Assembly: GCF_000403395.2 (NCBI RefSeq)
Contig: NZ_KE159657.1
Coordinates: 648,147-712,146 of the forward strand
DNA: 64,000 bases
Source: Anaerotruncus sp. G3(2012)
GTDB lineage: Bacteria; Bacillota; Clostridia; Oscillospirales; Ruminococcaceae
Reading direction: 5' to 3'
Position 1 is the stretch's first letter. Each line of letters begins with the position of its first letter. The notes beneath the pieces are model-generated. The model searched no databases. It was not told the origin of the DNA and worked only from the letters and a program-made list of their open reading frames with translations. The position numbers were made by a program, and so were the translations under genes. Positions 16,426 to 24,778 of this stretch are shown here, one piece after another.

Positions 16426-17082
16426 TCAATCTTTTTTGGGCTGCATCCGTTTGACCCGTTTTTCCGGCAGCTTTGCAGGCTGAGTGGATTGCTGATCGGA
16501 AGCGGTCTGATTGCCGGCTGCTTTCAGCTGCGGCGAATCCGCGTTTACCGCAGCCGAAACGGTTTCCTGTACTGCTTTTTCGGCGAGAATGTAGGTGCCG
16601 GGGGTGCGGGTGCGGATGTCGAAGAAATAGTTTCCATCGTCGTCCGCCATTGCTGCAAAATCGCCGCTCACATCGGTGAGGGTGTCCCCATCGACCTCAT
16701 AAATTTTCAAACGGTACCAACGGTCGGCAAGACCGCCATCGACCTCCTCGCGATAAGGGCTGAAAATCCGTACGGTCGGCAGGCTGGTAGACGGGATCCG
16801 CCCGTCCACCACAAATTCGTAGTAATACGCCTCCTGATCGGCAAACAGGTCTTTGAATTTACAGTCATCCATGTCGGTATTGACATTGAAATAGAACTGA
16901 TCCGGATCGTTGTCCGCATAGAAGTGAATCCCCGCGACCTTGGTATCGCCGCTCCTGATCGTCAGTGCGACCTCTGAACCTGCACGCGGTTTCACAATCC
17001 CGCCGCCATCCAGCGCAAATGCGGAAATGCTTAACCCCAGGGCCAGCCCTGCCGCAACAACCGCGGATAGAATTTTTTTCAT
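16426..17082 (-). CDS. secreted protein of unknown function
   Basis: 218 residues. The ATG at 17082 follows AGGAGG at 8 bases. A clear Sec signal peptide (MKKILSAVVAAGLALGLSIS, cleavage probably after AFA near residue 23) leads to a soluble region of about 150 residues with beta-type composition, then a low-complexity Gln/Ser/Pro-rich tail ending in basic residues (KRVKRMQPKKD). There is no lipobox, sortase motif or membrane anchor, so it is probably released or wall-associated through the basic tail. I recognise no family. Monocistronic with its own terminator; the MITE-like repeat at 17204-17368 lies upstream of it. Confidence 0.7.
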   Translation of the reverse strand: MKKILSAVVAAGLALGLSISAFALDGGGIVKPRAGSEVALTIRSGDTKVAGIHFYADNDPDQFYFNVNTDMDDCKFKDLFADQEAYYYEFVVDGRIPSTSLPTVRIFSPYREEVDGGLADRWYRLKIYEVDGDTLTDVSGDFAAMADDDGNYFFDIRTRTPGTYILAEKAVQETVSAAVNADSPQLKAAGNQTASDQQSTQPAKLPEKRVKRMQPKKD

Positions 17083-17203
17083 ACGATTTCCTCCTGTCTG
17101 TTTCACGCAAAGGGTCTGTTGATTTGTTTGCCAGATGCAAAATAGAACCCGTTTGGCGGCTTTCGCTGCGGCCAAAGGGCCACAGGTTTTAGAAGCATCG
17201 CTT

Positions 17204-17368
17204 AGAACCCGTATTCACAACCATTCGACACCGTCTGAGCGGGTCTTTTGCCGGCCTGCCGCGTTGAAAAATCTTGCAATACACAAAGGATTGTCTGCGT
17301 TTTTTCGCCTTGCAGGGCAGCAAAATCCCTCGCCCATCCGGCATCCTCTGATTATGAATACAGGTTCT
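17204..17368. repeat. MITE-like repeat family A, copy 1 (165 bp)
   Basis: It starts AGAACCCGTATTCACAA and ends TTATGAATACAGGTTCT, imperfect terminal inverted repeats of about 17 bases. It is almost identical over its full length to the copy at 60540-60704 and more distantly related to 21258-21398. It encodes nothing. The right end matches the end of the IS5-type transposase fragment at 500-516. It fills most of the gap between the secreted-protein gene and the helicase-loader operon. Confidence 0.8.
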
Positions 17369-17453
17369 TCATGCTTTTCAAGTGCTTCGATTATAGCAGA
17401 TGTTTGTGTCTATTTCATGAACATAGCTCGGAATCAGAAAATGGCGGCCGGTT

Positions 17454-18446
17454 TCATCTTCCGAACCGTTTGCGCATCCGGATGTCCTCCCCGTAAAACT
17501 GCAATGGCCGGTAGGTCGCCAACAGGCGGGAGAGGATGCGGTCCCCGTACCGCTCGCGCAGGATGGTCTCATCAAAGTTGGTATTGATGACGGTCGGGCG
17601 CCGGAGGTTGATCCGCTCGTTAATCACCCCATAAAGCGCCGCAACGGTAAAATTGGTCGAGAACTCTGCGCCGAGGTCGTCGATAATCAACAGATCGCAG
17701 CCGAGCGCCATCGACTGGTAATCGTCCGTTTCGGTGCTGTTCCGCGAGAACTGCTGCTCCTGTAGTTTCCCCAGAAGCCGATGGGAGGTGGTATAGATCA
17801 CACCGAACCCCCTTTGGATCACCGCTCCGGCGATCGCGAGTGAAAGATGGGTTTTTCCCAGGCCGGTGCCGCCGCAGAGCAGCAGGCTTTCGCTTTGCAG
17901 GGAAAAACTGCGGGCATAATCGACGCAGATCGAGAGGACTTTTTCCATCGCGCGCTGCGGAACGATGTTGTAGGGGCCGACCGGCTGGGTTGGGTAATAG
18001 TCAAGCAAAAAGTTGTCAAACCGGCAGTCACGGATGCCGGAACAGTCCCCAAGCTGTTCGTAGGCGGCCTTGCGAAGCAGCTCCGCCATACAGTCACACT
18101 GTTTTTCCACAATATAGCCGGTGTCCTGACAGCGTGGACAGGTGTAATGCACATCAAGGAAATCCGGCTCCAGGCCAGCGGCGGTGAGCAACTCTGTCCG
18201 TCGCTTTTGCAGGGCGAGGTTCTGCTCCTTCAGTTGGGCGATCAGGTCAGGCGCGCGTCCTCCGCCAGAAATCGCCGCCTGTACAGCCGCAAGCCCGGTT
18301 GAGGCGAGCGAGCGTTCCAGCTCGGCAAGCTCGGGAAGAGCGGCGTGAAGCGCTGTCCGGCGTTCCTCCGCCTGTCGAAGAGCACCCGCCCGGCGCGCAT
18401 CGAGCGCCTGCTGTGCTTTCTGGTAGGTTTCTCTGGTATAGCCCAT
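17454..18446 (-). CDS. dnaI: DnaI/DnaC-type replicative helicase loader
   Basis: 330 residues. A coiled N-terminal region (about 1-95) precedes a zinc-binding segment (CPRC at 103-106 and CDC at 117-119), then an AAA+ ATPase: Walker A GGTGLGKT (192-199), Walker B LLIIDDLG (252-259), and a sensor-type VINTNFDE. It loads the hexameric DnaB/DnaC helicase on origin DNA and at restart forks. It lies 11 bases after the DnaD-like gene, the usual pairing in Clostridia, where the two act in sequence. Confidence 0.9.
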   Translation of the reverse strand: MGYTRETYQKAQQALDARRAGALRQAEERRTALHAALPELAELERSLASTGLAAVQAAISGGGRAPDLIAQLKEQNLALQKRRTELLTAAGLEPDFLDVHYTCPRCQDTGYIVEKQCDCMAELLRKAAYEQLGDCSGIRDCRFDNFLLDYYPTQPVGPYNIVPQRAMEKVLSICVDYARSFSLQSESLLLCGGTGLGKTHLSLAIAGAVIQRGFGVIYTTSHRLLGKLQEQQFSRNSTETDDYQSMALGCDLLIIDDLGAEFSTNFTVAALYGVINERINLRRPTVINTNFDETILRERYGDRILSRLLATYRPLQFYGEDIRMRKRFGR

Positions 18447-18457
18447 CGGTTCGCCTC

Positions 18458-19492
18458 CTAGTCGCGGAATTCACTGTGCAGCATCTCGTGCAGCCTGGAC
18501 ATGTCGATCGAGGAATCGCCGCCGGTCCGGGCGGACTTGTTCTGCGCCGCAGACGAACGGGAGGTACCCGCATTCAGATCGTCCAGCGCGGCCTTGATGG
18601 TGGAAATCCCTTTGGATTTCCAGGAGGTGAGAAGCTTGTCCGCATAGGCAAAAGAGGCTTTCCCGGTATTTTCGACCGACCGCTCGCAGGCGAGAAAGAG
18701 GATTTTTTCGTCCAGGCCGAGGGCGAACCACCGGGCAACATACTCTTTTTCCTTGGAGGTCAGCCCGCGCCCATAGAGCTGGAACGCCCGGACAATCTTG
18801 GACTCGTTCTCATTGTCCCGTGTCAGCCTTACGATCTCCTGTTCGACCTGCTCATGGGTAGTGATCCCCAGTTCGATCCAGGAAGCAGCGGTTTTTTCCA
18901 CAAAATTCATACTCTTATGGCCGATCGAAACACAGTATTGCAGCAGCATCAGAACAACATCCGGATGCAGGCCGTAATAACTGCAAAGTGCGGTAAGAAT
19001 CTCGCTTTCGACCGGAGTAAGCGGTGCGCCGAGCACTTGCTGGGCCTCCTGAAGGAGCTGGCCAATGGTGGGATTGGCGCTGGAAAGTTCGGCAATGTCT
19101 TCCCGCGAAATCTTCGGACGGGAAGAGATCGTAACCAGTTTCTGTCCTGTTTCGGTATTTTTCCGTTCCGAAACAACGGCGGGCGCAGAGGCTGCGGGGG
19201 CGGGCGCCTGGGCGGAAGGCTCCGGGCGGGCAGGCGCGGGGACAGCCGGACGGTTGGAATCCGAGACGATGCCCGCGCCGATCCAGTAGCCGAGCGCGTC
19301 GGTGATGTCAGCGGGAGAGATATTGAGCTGGGCGGAGAGCCATCCGGCATCGACCGGGACGCCCGGATGGCGCAGCATAACCAGCAGAATTTTTAGGGAG
19401 AGTGGGGAACACATTCGGATATGGTCATCGACCACCGAAGCGGGTACGGCAAAAACCGAAGACCAGATACCGGAATCAATCATATAAGACAT
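18458..19492 (-). CDS. DnaD-domain replication initiation protein
   Basis: 344 residues. I choose the ATG at 19492 because TGGAG lies 6 bases upstream; another ATG 12 bases earlier is possible. The N-terminal winged-helix part (about 1-75) is followed by a Pro/Ala-rich linker (about 80-110) and two DnaD/DnaB_2 helical domains (about 130-210 and 215-300; the second ends with YADKLLTSWKSKGISTIKAA, the typical YxxxIxxxW-like motif). These proteins remodel DNA and bring in the helicase loader. The dnaI gene follows immediately on the same strand. A TATAAT lies just upstream on the minus strand, without a clear -35. Confidence 0.88.
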   Translation of the reverse strand: MSYMIDSGIWSSVFAVPASVVDDHIRMCSPLSLKILLVMLRHPGVPVDAGWLSAQLNISPADITDALGYWIGAGIVSDSNRPAVPAPARPEPSAQAPAPAASAPAVVSERKNTETGQKLVTISSRPKISREDIAELSSANPTIGQLLQEAQQVLGAPLTPVESEILTALCSYYGLHPDVVLMLLQYCVSIGHKSMNFVEKTAASWIELGITTHEQVEQEIVRLTRDNENESKIVRAFQLYGRGLTSKEKEYVARWFALGLDEKILFLACERSVENTGKASFAYADKLLTSWKSKGISTIKAALDDLNAGTSRSSAAQNKSARTGGDSSIDMSRLHEMLHSEFRD

Positions 19493-19707
19493 GGCAAACT
19501 CCATATGTATATTATAGTATATCGTAGTAAGAACCGTTCAGGAAGGAAGAGCGGAAATCCCGTTTTTGACGCAAACAGGGAAGACGCTGTACTGACGGCA
19601 GCCATTTTTCGCCCTGCATCTGTCTGTCCACAGGCCGGAAAAATCCGCCTTCGGGTTCTCTTCTGCGAATATTATAACATATCCAGCCGAAATTTACAAA
19701 ATATAAG

Positions 19708-19737
19708 TTGCGAAAAATCCGCAAGCCGTTGTATAAT
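19708..19737 (+). promoter_or_regulatory. sigma-A-like promoter before the PHP gene
   Basis: TTGCGA, 18 bases, TATAAT. The transcript would begin near 19745 and run through the family B repeat copy before reaching the PHP start codon at 19865. Confidence 0.5.
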
Positions 19738-19755
19738 AAAAAAAGACTATATGCT

Positions 19756-19836
19756 GAAGCACTTGAAAAATCGGAATGATTCTTTTCAAGCCTGCGGCAG
19801 GATGCCGACAGCAGGCCAGCTTCAGATCATAATGGT
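19756..19836. repeat. dispersed repeat family B, short copy
   Basis: The sequence GAAGCACTTGAAAAATCGG to TCTTTTCAAGCCTGCGGCAG shares its start with the copy at 53900-54054 (AAACACTTGAAAAG to CTTTTCAAGCCTGTGGC). CTTGAAAA and TTTTCAAG are self-complementary and could form a hairpin in the 5' leader of the PHP gene. The rest of the repeat is missing or diverged. Confidence 0.45.
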
Positions 19837-19864
19837 CAGGGTTTGCGGGGACAGGGGGTCAAAG

Positions 19865-20701
19865 ATGATCGGAGATTTGCATTGCCACACAAGAATGTCG
19901 GACGGCGCGCTGGGGGTAGATGACCTGATTCTCTACGCCAGACGGGGCGGGCTGGATTTCGTCGCGGTGACCGACCATGATACTATGGCCGGGGTACGCC
20001 GGGCCGAGCAGCTCGGCAGGCGGTTCGGGATCGGTGTGATTGGAGGTGCAGAGTTTTCCGCCTGGGACAGCGCGCGGGGACGCAAGGTGCATCTCCTCTG
20101 TTTGCTGCCGAAACGTCCCGACCGGCTGGAGGGGACCTTCCGCCGTACGCTGGAAGGCCGCGACCGCGCGATGCGCGAGAGCATGAAAAAGGTGATGCGC
20201 TTTTTCCCGGTGACAGAAGAACACATCCTGCGCCACGCACAGGGGGCGGCTGCGGTTTACAGCGTGCACATTATGGCTGCCCTGCGCGACCTTGGTTATA
20301 CCGAAAGCCTTTATGGGGACCTCTATCGGGAGCTGCTCCTCGGGCCGGACGGGAGCTGCTTTGTACGGCAGGAATATCCCGATGTGCACGAGATTGCCGG
20401 TCTGATCCGGAGTGCGGGCGGGATCTGTATCCTTGCGCATCCGTCCTCCTATGATTCGATCGACCTGATGCAGGAGCTTGCCGAAAATGGGGAGATCGAC
20501 GGGGTGGAACGGTACCATCCCCGTGTAAAGGAAGAGGACATCCCTGTAATCGACGCAGTGGTCGGTCAGTATCAGCTGATCCCGACCGGCGGCACCGATT
20601 TTCATGGCGGCAATACACGGCATCCCAGTCCGCTGGGCAGTTGTTTGACCATGCAGGAGCCGCTTGAGCGGTTGTTCCGGCTTTCCAAAAGCCGGAATTG
20701 A
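19865..20701 (+). CDS. PHP-domain metal-dependent phosphoesterase
   Basis: 278 residues from the ATG at 19865, with AGGGGG 8 bases upstream. The PHP fold is marked by DLHCHTRMSDG (residues 4-14), AVTDHDTMAG (about 37-46), and the metal ligands in LAHPSSY and TGGTDFHGGN near the end. Close relatives include TrpH-type 3',5'-nucleotide or RNA phosphatases that degrade short RNAs or pAp. The substrate is unassigned. The next gene begins about 20 bases downstream, so they may be co-transcribed. Confidence 0.85.
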   Translation: MIGDLHCHTRMSDGALGVDDLILYARRGGLDFVAVTDHDTMAGVRRAEQLGRRFGIGVIGGAEFSAWDSARGRKVHLLCLLPKRPDRLEGTFRRTLEGRDRAMRESMKKVMRFFPVTEEHILRHAQGAAAVYSVHIMAALRDLGYTESLYGDLYRELLLGPDGSCFVRQEYPDVHEIAGLIRSAGGICILAHPSSYDSIDLMQELAENGEIDGVERYHPRVKEEDIPVIDAVVGQYQLIPTGGTDFHGGNTRHPSPLGSCLTMQEPLERLFRLSKSRN

Positions 20702-20722
20702 TTGTGGGAAAGGATGGATCGT

Positions 20723-21232
20723 ATGACAGAGGAAGCCAGATTGCAGATTCTGGAGCAGATCGCCGGAATCATTACCGGGGATGACCAGCGGGCAATGGAA
20801 GAGGTCCGGCTGTGCACCCGGGAACCGCAGGTCTACCAGCAGCAGTACTGCGGCAGATATCGGGAACGCGGTATCGACCTCCCGGATGCAGCGGGAAACG
20901 ATCTCCAGTGGCTGGGAGTGGCGGACATCCTGATCGAGCATGGTTATGCCGCGGAGCGGGACTGGAAGGACGAAAAAGAGGATTTTATATACTTTTTATC
21001 CCAGCTTCGCCCGTTTGCAGCGCTTGGACTCTCAATTCAGGAGGACGAGCTGGACGAGGACGATGGCATTGATGCATGGTGCGAAATTCTGGCGAGGCAA
21101 TGGAGCGCGGAAAAGGTCCGTGTAGCTGACTTTGGGATCGACAGCGACAGTTACGTGCTCTTTCTTGCCGGAGAGGAGCAGCTTTCTGCGCTGCAAAAGC
21201 TGGCAAAGCAGATCGGCCAGTGGATCACATGA
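20723..21232 (+). CDS. conserved acidic protein, DUF6630-like
   Basis: 169 residues from the ATG at 20723 (AAGG 9 bases before); ATG 20714 is an alternative. Soluble and acidic. The blocks WLGVADILIEHGYAAERDWK and DSDSYVLFLAGEEQLSALQKL match, from memory, the DUF6630 family, for which no function is known. It follows the PHP gene closely. The stop is followed by a MITE-like repeat, with no clear terminator. Confidence 0.6.
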   Translation: MTEEARLQILEQIAGIITGDDQRAMEEVRLCTREPQVYQQQYCGRYRERGIDLPDAAGNDLQWLGVADILIEHGYAAERDWKDEKEDFIYFLSQLRPFAALGLSIQEDELDEDDGIDAWCEILARQWSAEKVRVADFGIDSDSYVLFLAGEEQLSALQKLAKQIGQWIT

Positions 21233-21257
21233 TGCACGCGGCGTATAGAGGAATCTA

Positions 21258-21398
21258 AGAACCCGTATTCACAACCGTTTCATACCGTTTGGACAGGTTT
21301 TAGCCTGCTACGCTGAAAAACCGCATAGCAGACTTTTGCCTTGCAGAGTGGTGAATCCCCCGCCCATACGGTACCTCTTGCTTATGGATACAGGTTCT
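21258..21398. repeat. MITE-like repeat family A, copy 2 (141 bp, diverged)
   Basis: Same ends as the other copies (AGAACCCGTATTCACAACC and GGATACAGGTTCT), with interior differences and a shorter middle. If the element is read as GAACC to GGTTC it is flanked by TAA on both sides, a possible 3-base target duplication. It sits 20 bases before the malic enzyme start and may carry part of its leader. Confidence 0.7.
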
Positions 21399-21418
21399 AA
21401 AATACTGGAGGAGACAGA

Positions 21419-22600
21419 ATGGACGTAAAAGAACAAGCACTGCAAAAGCATTATGAATGGCGGGGAAAGATCGAGGTGGTTTCGCGTGCGCCGATCAATA
21501 CCCGGGAGGATCTTTCTCTTGCGTATACGCCGGGGGTGGCGCAGCCCTGTCTTGAGATCGAAAAGGATGAGAGCCTTTCGTATACGCTGACCCGCCGCGG
21601 CAATATGGTGGCGGTCATCACCGATGGCACCGCTGTCCTGGGGCTGGGAGACATCGGCCCGGCGGCTTCGATGCCGGTTATGGAGGGGAAATGCGCGCTC
21701 TTCAAGGCGTTTGCGGATGTGGATGCGTTTCCAGTCTGCATCGACAGCAAGGATGTCGATACGATTGTAAACACAGTCAAACTCATTTCCAAAAGCTTCG
21801 GAGGGATCAACCTCGAAGATATCTCGGCGCCGCGCTGCTTTGAGATCGAGCGGCGGCTCAAGGAAGAATGTGAAATCCCGGTATTCCATGATGACCAGCA
21901 TGGCACCGCGATCATCGCGAGCGCAGCGCTGCTCAATGCGATCAAGGTCACCGGCCGGGAGATGGGCAAGCTCAAAATCGTGATTAACGGTGCAGGTGCG
22001 GCCGGCATCTCGATTGCTAGACTGCTGCTCCGGATGGGATTCGGCGAAATTGTGATGTGTGACAAGGACGGTGCGCTCTATGATGGCGCTCCCGGTATGA
22101 CCGTCCCGCAGGCGGAGATGGCGAAGGTCACCAACCATGCCGGACAGAAAGGTTCGCTTGCAGAGGTGCTTGTGGGCGCGGATGTGTTCATCGGGGTTTC
22201 CCGTCCGGGGCTGGTGACCAGGGAGATGGTTGGCTCAATGGCGGACAAACCGATCGTCTTTGCGATGGCGAACCCGGTTCCCGAGATTATGCCCGAGGAA
22301 GCCAAGGCGGGCGGCGCGGCGGTAATCGGCACCGGGCGTTCCGACTATCCCAACCAGATCAATAATGTGCTTGCATTTCCGGGCATCTTCAAGGGGGCGC
22401 TGGCAGTGCGTGCGCGCGGCATCACCGAGGAGATGAAGGTCGCTGCCGCAAAAGCGATTGCCGAAATGGTTTCTGCATCCGAACTTTCCGCTGACAAAAT
22501 TCTGCCCGACCCGCTTAACAAGGCAGTCGCCGACAGAGTTGCCCAAGCGGTTGCGGAGGAAGCGGTCCGGACAGGCACTGCAAGGATTTCAGCAGAGTAA
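21419..22600 (+). CDS. NAD(P)-dependent malic enzyme
   Basis: 393 residues, the length of the short bacterial malic enzymes. It oxidatively decarboxylates malate to pyruvate and CO2. Visible features: LAYTPGVAQPC (35-45), the catalytic Lys region MEGKCALFK, the metal-binding EDISAPRCF and VFHDDQHGTAI, and the Rossmann motif INGAGAAGISIARLL. GGAGG lies 8 bases upstream of the start. It is followed after 16 bases by a TSCPD-domain gene, probably in the same transcript. Confidence 0.93.
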   Translation: MDVKEQALQKHYEWRGKIEVVSRAPINTREDLSLAYTPGVAQPCLEIEKDESLSYTLTRRGNMVAVITDGTAVLGLGDIGPAASMPVMEGKCALFKAFADVDAFPVCIDSKDVDTIVNTVKLISKSFGGINLEDISAPRCFEIERRLKEECEIPVFHDDQHGTAIIASAALLNAIKVTGREMGKLKIVINGAGAAGISIARLLLRMGFGEIVMCDKDGALYDGAPGMTVPQAEMAKVTNHAGQKGSLAEVLVGADVFIGVSRPGLVTREMVGSMADKPIVFAMANPVPEIMPEEAKAGGAAVIGTGRSDYPNQINNVLAFPGIFKGALAVRARGITEEMKVAAAKAIAEMVSASELSADKILPDPLNKAVADRVAQAVAEEAVRTGTARISAE

Positions 22601-22616
22601 GGAGAGACAGGTTTAG

Positions 22617-22877
22617 ATGAGGTTTGATTATCGTACAAAAGGTGTTTGCTCGCGGGTGATCCATGTCGAGGTGGAAGACGGTATTGTGCGCGAGGTTGTG
22701 TTTGAGGGCGGATGCCCGGGGAATGCGCAGGGGGTCAGCAGGCTTGTCCAGGGAAGGCCGGTGGCTGAGGTGATCGACCTGCTGCAGGGGATCAGATGCG
22801 GTTTCAAATCCACATCCTGCCCGGATCAGCTCGCCCGCGCACTCGCGGAGAATGCGGGCCAGCCTGTTTCGGAATAA
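22617..22877 (+). CDS. TSCPD-domain protein (TIGR03905 type)
   Basis: 86 residues. It contains FEGGCPGNAQGVSRLVQG and, near the end, FKSTSCPDQLARAL, whose TSCPD signature gives the family its name. The same motif occurs in the C-terminal zinc domain of class II ribonucleotide reductases, so these small proteins may bind zinc or help that enzyme, but no function is established. It lies just after the malic enzyme gene. Confidence 0.8.
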   Translation: MRFDYRTKGVCSRVIHVEVEDGIVREVVFEGGCPGNAQGVSRLVQGRPVAEVIDLLQGIRCGFKSTSCPDQLARALAENAGQPVSE

Positions 22878-23093
22878 TCTTTTCGCTTGAAGCGGCGGAG
22901 CAGCTTTTGCCGCAGCCTGCTTCGGAATTTCAGGCTTGATGCGGCCCCTGCGGCCTTCCGGTGCGCAGAGTGCGGTCCAGGATACGGCGCTCTATGAAAA
23001 AAGCCTTCGCCAAAGATGCGAAGCAGGTTCTGGATGTACGGGAGCATACCTTTGATGATAAGAACCGATTTTTTGAGGGAGGAGGGTTCCAAC

Positions 23094-23651
23094 ATGCGTT
23101 GTGACGACAGCGATATGAAGATTATGCCCGAACGGGTGTCCAAAGTGTTCGATTCTGCGGAGGGTGCGGCGGTCGCCTTTGCCCGGGAAAAAGCAAACGG
23201 CAACATGGATAAGGCGCGTGCGCTTGGCCTCCGGTTTGCACAGGAACTGATCTGCAAGGAAGGGGGGCTGACTTCGTTTGGGGTAGGGGCGTTCGACGAT
23301 GCGCGGACGGTTACCCAACGAAAAATCCTGTTTTCCTATGTGGTCAACCAGGTGATTGCCGACCTGTTCCCCAATTCGATTGTAGCGCAGTCGGCGATGT
23401 CATCGTTTTATAACAAGATCGAACAGGAATCCCCCGAGACCAGCGAGATGCTGTTCGACTCGGTGGCGTTCACCATGTATATCCTGACAGCGCGTTCCTC
23501 CCCGAGCGATCCCAAAGCAATCGGGGAGGTGTTCGCCCGGCTTTGCCAACGGGAGGACGATCCGCTTTTTGTGCGTTACGGAATGGAACTTGCGGAATAT
23601 TTCACCCTGCGCTGCACCCAGACGGTGCTTGAGGCGGGGCTGATCCGGTGA
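23094..23651 (+). CDS. conserved hypothetical protein
   Basis: 185 residues from the ATG at 23094, with GGAGGG about 9 bases upstream. No signal peptide or membrane segment. Predicted mainly helical, with a well-ordered middle (TVTQRKILFSYVVNQVIADL, then FPNSIVAQSAMSSFYNKIEQ). I do not recognise a family. It lies 216 bases after the TSCPD gene, and a bidirectional terminator follows. The regular composition and strong ribosome binding site make it a real gene; the role is unknown. Confidence 0.75.
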   Translation: MRCDDSDMKIMPERVSKVFDSAEGAAVAFAREKANGNMDKARALGLRFAQELICKEGGLTSFGVGAFDDARTVTQRKILFSYVVNQVIADLFPNSIVAQSAMSSFYNKIEQESPETSEMLFDSVAFTMYILTARSSPSDPKAIGEVFARLCQREDDPLFVRYGMELAEYFTLRCTQTVLEAGLIR

Positions 23652-23713
23652 CTGGCCACAACAAACGGTCTCAAAAGAGGGTTACCGGTTTTTGGGCGTT
23701 TTACGGACAGGCA

Positions 23714-23748
23714 AAAAACAGCGGGCGCAGAAGCGTCCGCTGTTTTTG
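23714..23748. terminator. bidirectional Rho-independent terminator
   Basis: AAAAACAGCGGGCGC and GCGTCCGCTGTTTTT pair with one G-T, between the convergent hypothetical gene and galT. It serves both directions. Confidence 0.8.
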
Positions 23749-23760
23749 ATAGAATCAGGA

Positions 23761-24738
23761 TCAGTCTTTCTGGTTCTCGAGGAACCGTTTATAGGCCTGC
23801 CGCAGCTCTTCGGCGGTGACCTCCGGGCAGGTGGGGTTGCAGTGTGCCCACGCGCCCGTCTCGGAGGAGGCATTAAACTTGATCTTGTCCGCCGACCGCA
23901 TGGGCGGGAAAAATTCAATATGGAAATGGTAGGTTTCGCTGTAGTCGCCGCTGTTGACCGGCGCGTTATGCATACACATCATATAGGGGAAACGGAATCC
24001 GAACAGGCTGTCGAGCATCCCAACCGTTTGTTTGATCGTGGCTGCCAGCGCCGCGCGTTCTTCCTTGTCAAAATCGGTGATGTAGCATTTATGCGCCTTG
24101 GACATGATGTACACCCCGTACGGATATTCGGTAAAGAACGGCAGGAAGACAGTGAAATGCTCGTTCTCAAAGATGATCCGGCGGCCGTCCTTGCGTTCTT
24201 CTTCAAGCATATCACAGAACAGGCAGCGCCCTTTTGCGGTGTGGTGCTGGTTGGCGGACGCTGTTTCCAGCTGGATTTTTTTGGGGATAAAGGAATAGCC
24301 GTAGATCTGGCCGTGTGGATGCGGCATGGTCACGCCTACCGCCTCGCCGCGGTTTTCAAACAGGAACACATATTTGATCTTTTCGTCCGCGCGGAGAGCA
24401 TCGAACCGCTCACACCACAGATCGACCAGCTTGCCCATATGCGCGTCACTCAGTTCGGGCACAGTGGTAGTATGGCCCGGCGAGTAGAGGACGACCTCGC
24501 ATTTGCCATAAGCAGGTGCGGTTTTGAAAAACTCGTTTGATACATCGTCCGGCTCAGGGGGCTGCTGGCTCAACGCAGGGAAGTCGTTGTCGTACTCGTA
24601 GACCTCATAGTCATCCGGGACTTTGCCCGAACCCGGACAGAACGGACACCAATCTTTCGGCATCTGCGGGCGCGCCTGACGGTGGGAAGCGATCATGACC
24701 CAGTCCTGGGTGAGGGGATGCCATCTCAATTCAGCCAT
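23761..24738 (-). CDS. galT: galactose-1-phosphate uridylyltransferase
   Basis: 325 residues of the class I (HIT superfamily) enzyme. It moves UMP from UDP-glucose to galactose 1-phosphate in the Leloir pathway. The active-site motif MPHPHGQIYG (138-147) holds the nucleophilic His of H-P-H; CPFC at 31-34 is a zinc ligand pair, and YHFHIEFFPP near the end is the second conserved block. It follows galK by 40 bases on the same strand. No galE is in the window. Confidence 0.93.
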   Translation of the reverse strand: MAELRWHPLTQDWVMIASHRQARPQMPKDWCPFCPGSGKVPDDYEVYEYDNDFPALSQQPPEPDDVSNEFFKTAPAYGKCEVVLYSPGHTTTVPELSDAHMGKLVDLWCERFDALRADEKIKYVFLFENRGEAVGVTMPHPHGQIYGYSFIPKKIQLETASANQHHTAKGRCLFCDMLEEERKDGRRIIFENEHFTVFLPFFTEYPYGVYIMSKAHKCYITDFDKEERAALAATIKQTVGMLDSLFGFRFPYMMCMHNAPVNSGDYSETYHFHIEFFPPMRSADKIKFNASSETGAWAHCNPTCPEVTAEELRQAYKRFLENQKD

Positions 24739-24778
24739 ATTGATTCCTCCATTGTTTCAATCGGATTTGTACCGTTTT

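Noticed and set aside
17204-17368. Family A repeat as a small coding gene
   Set aside because: Frames across it are interrupted or differ between copies, while the terminal inverted repeats and dispersal point to a non-coding mobile repeat.
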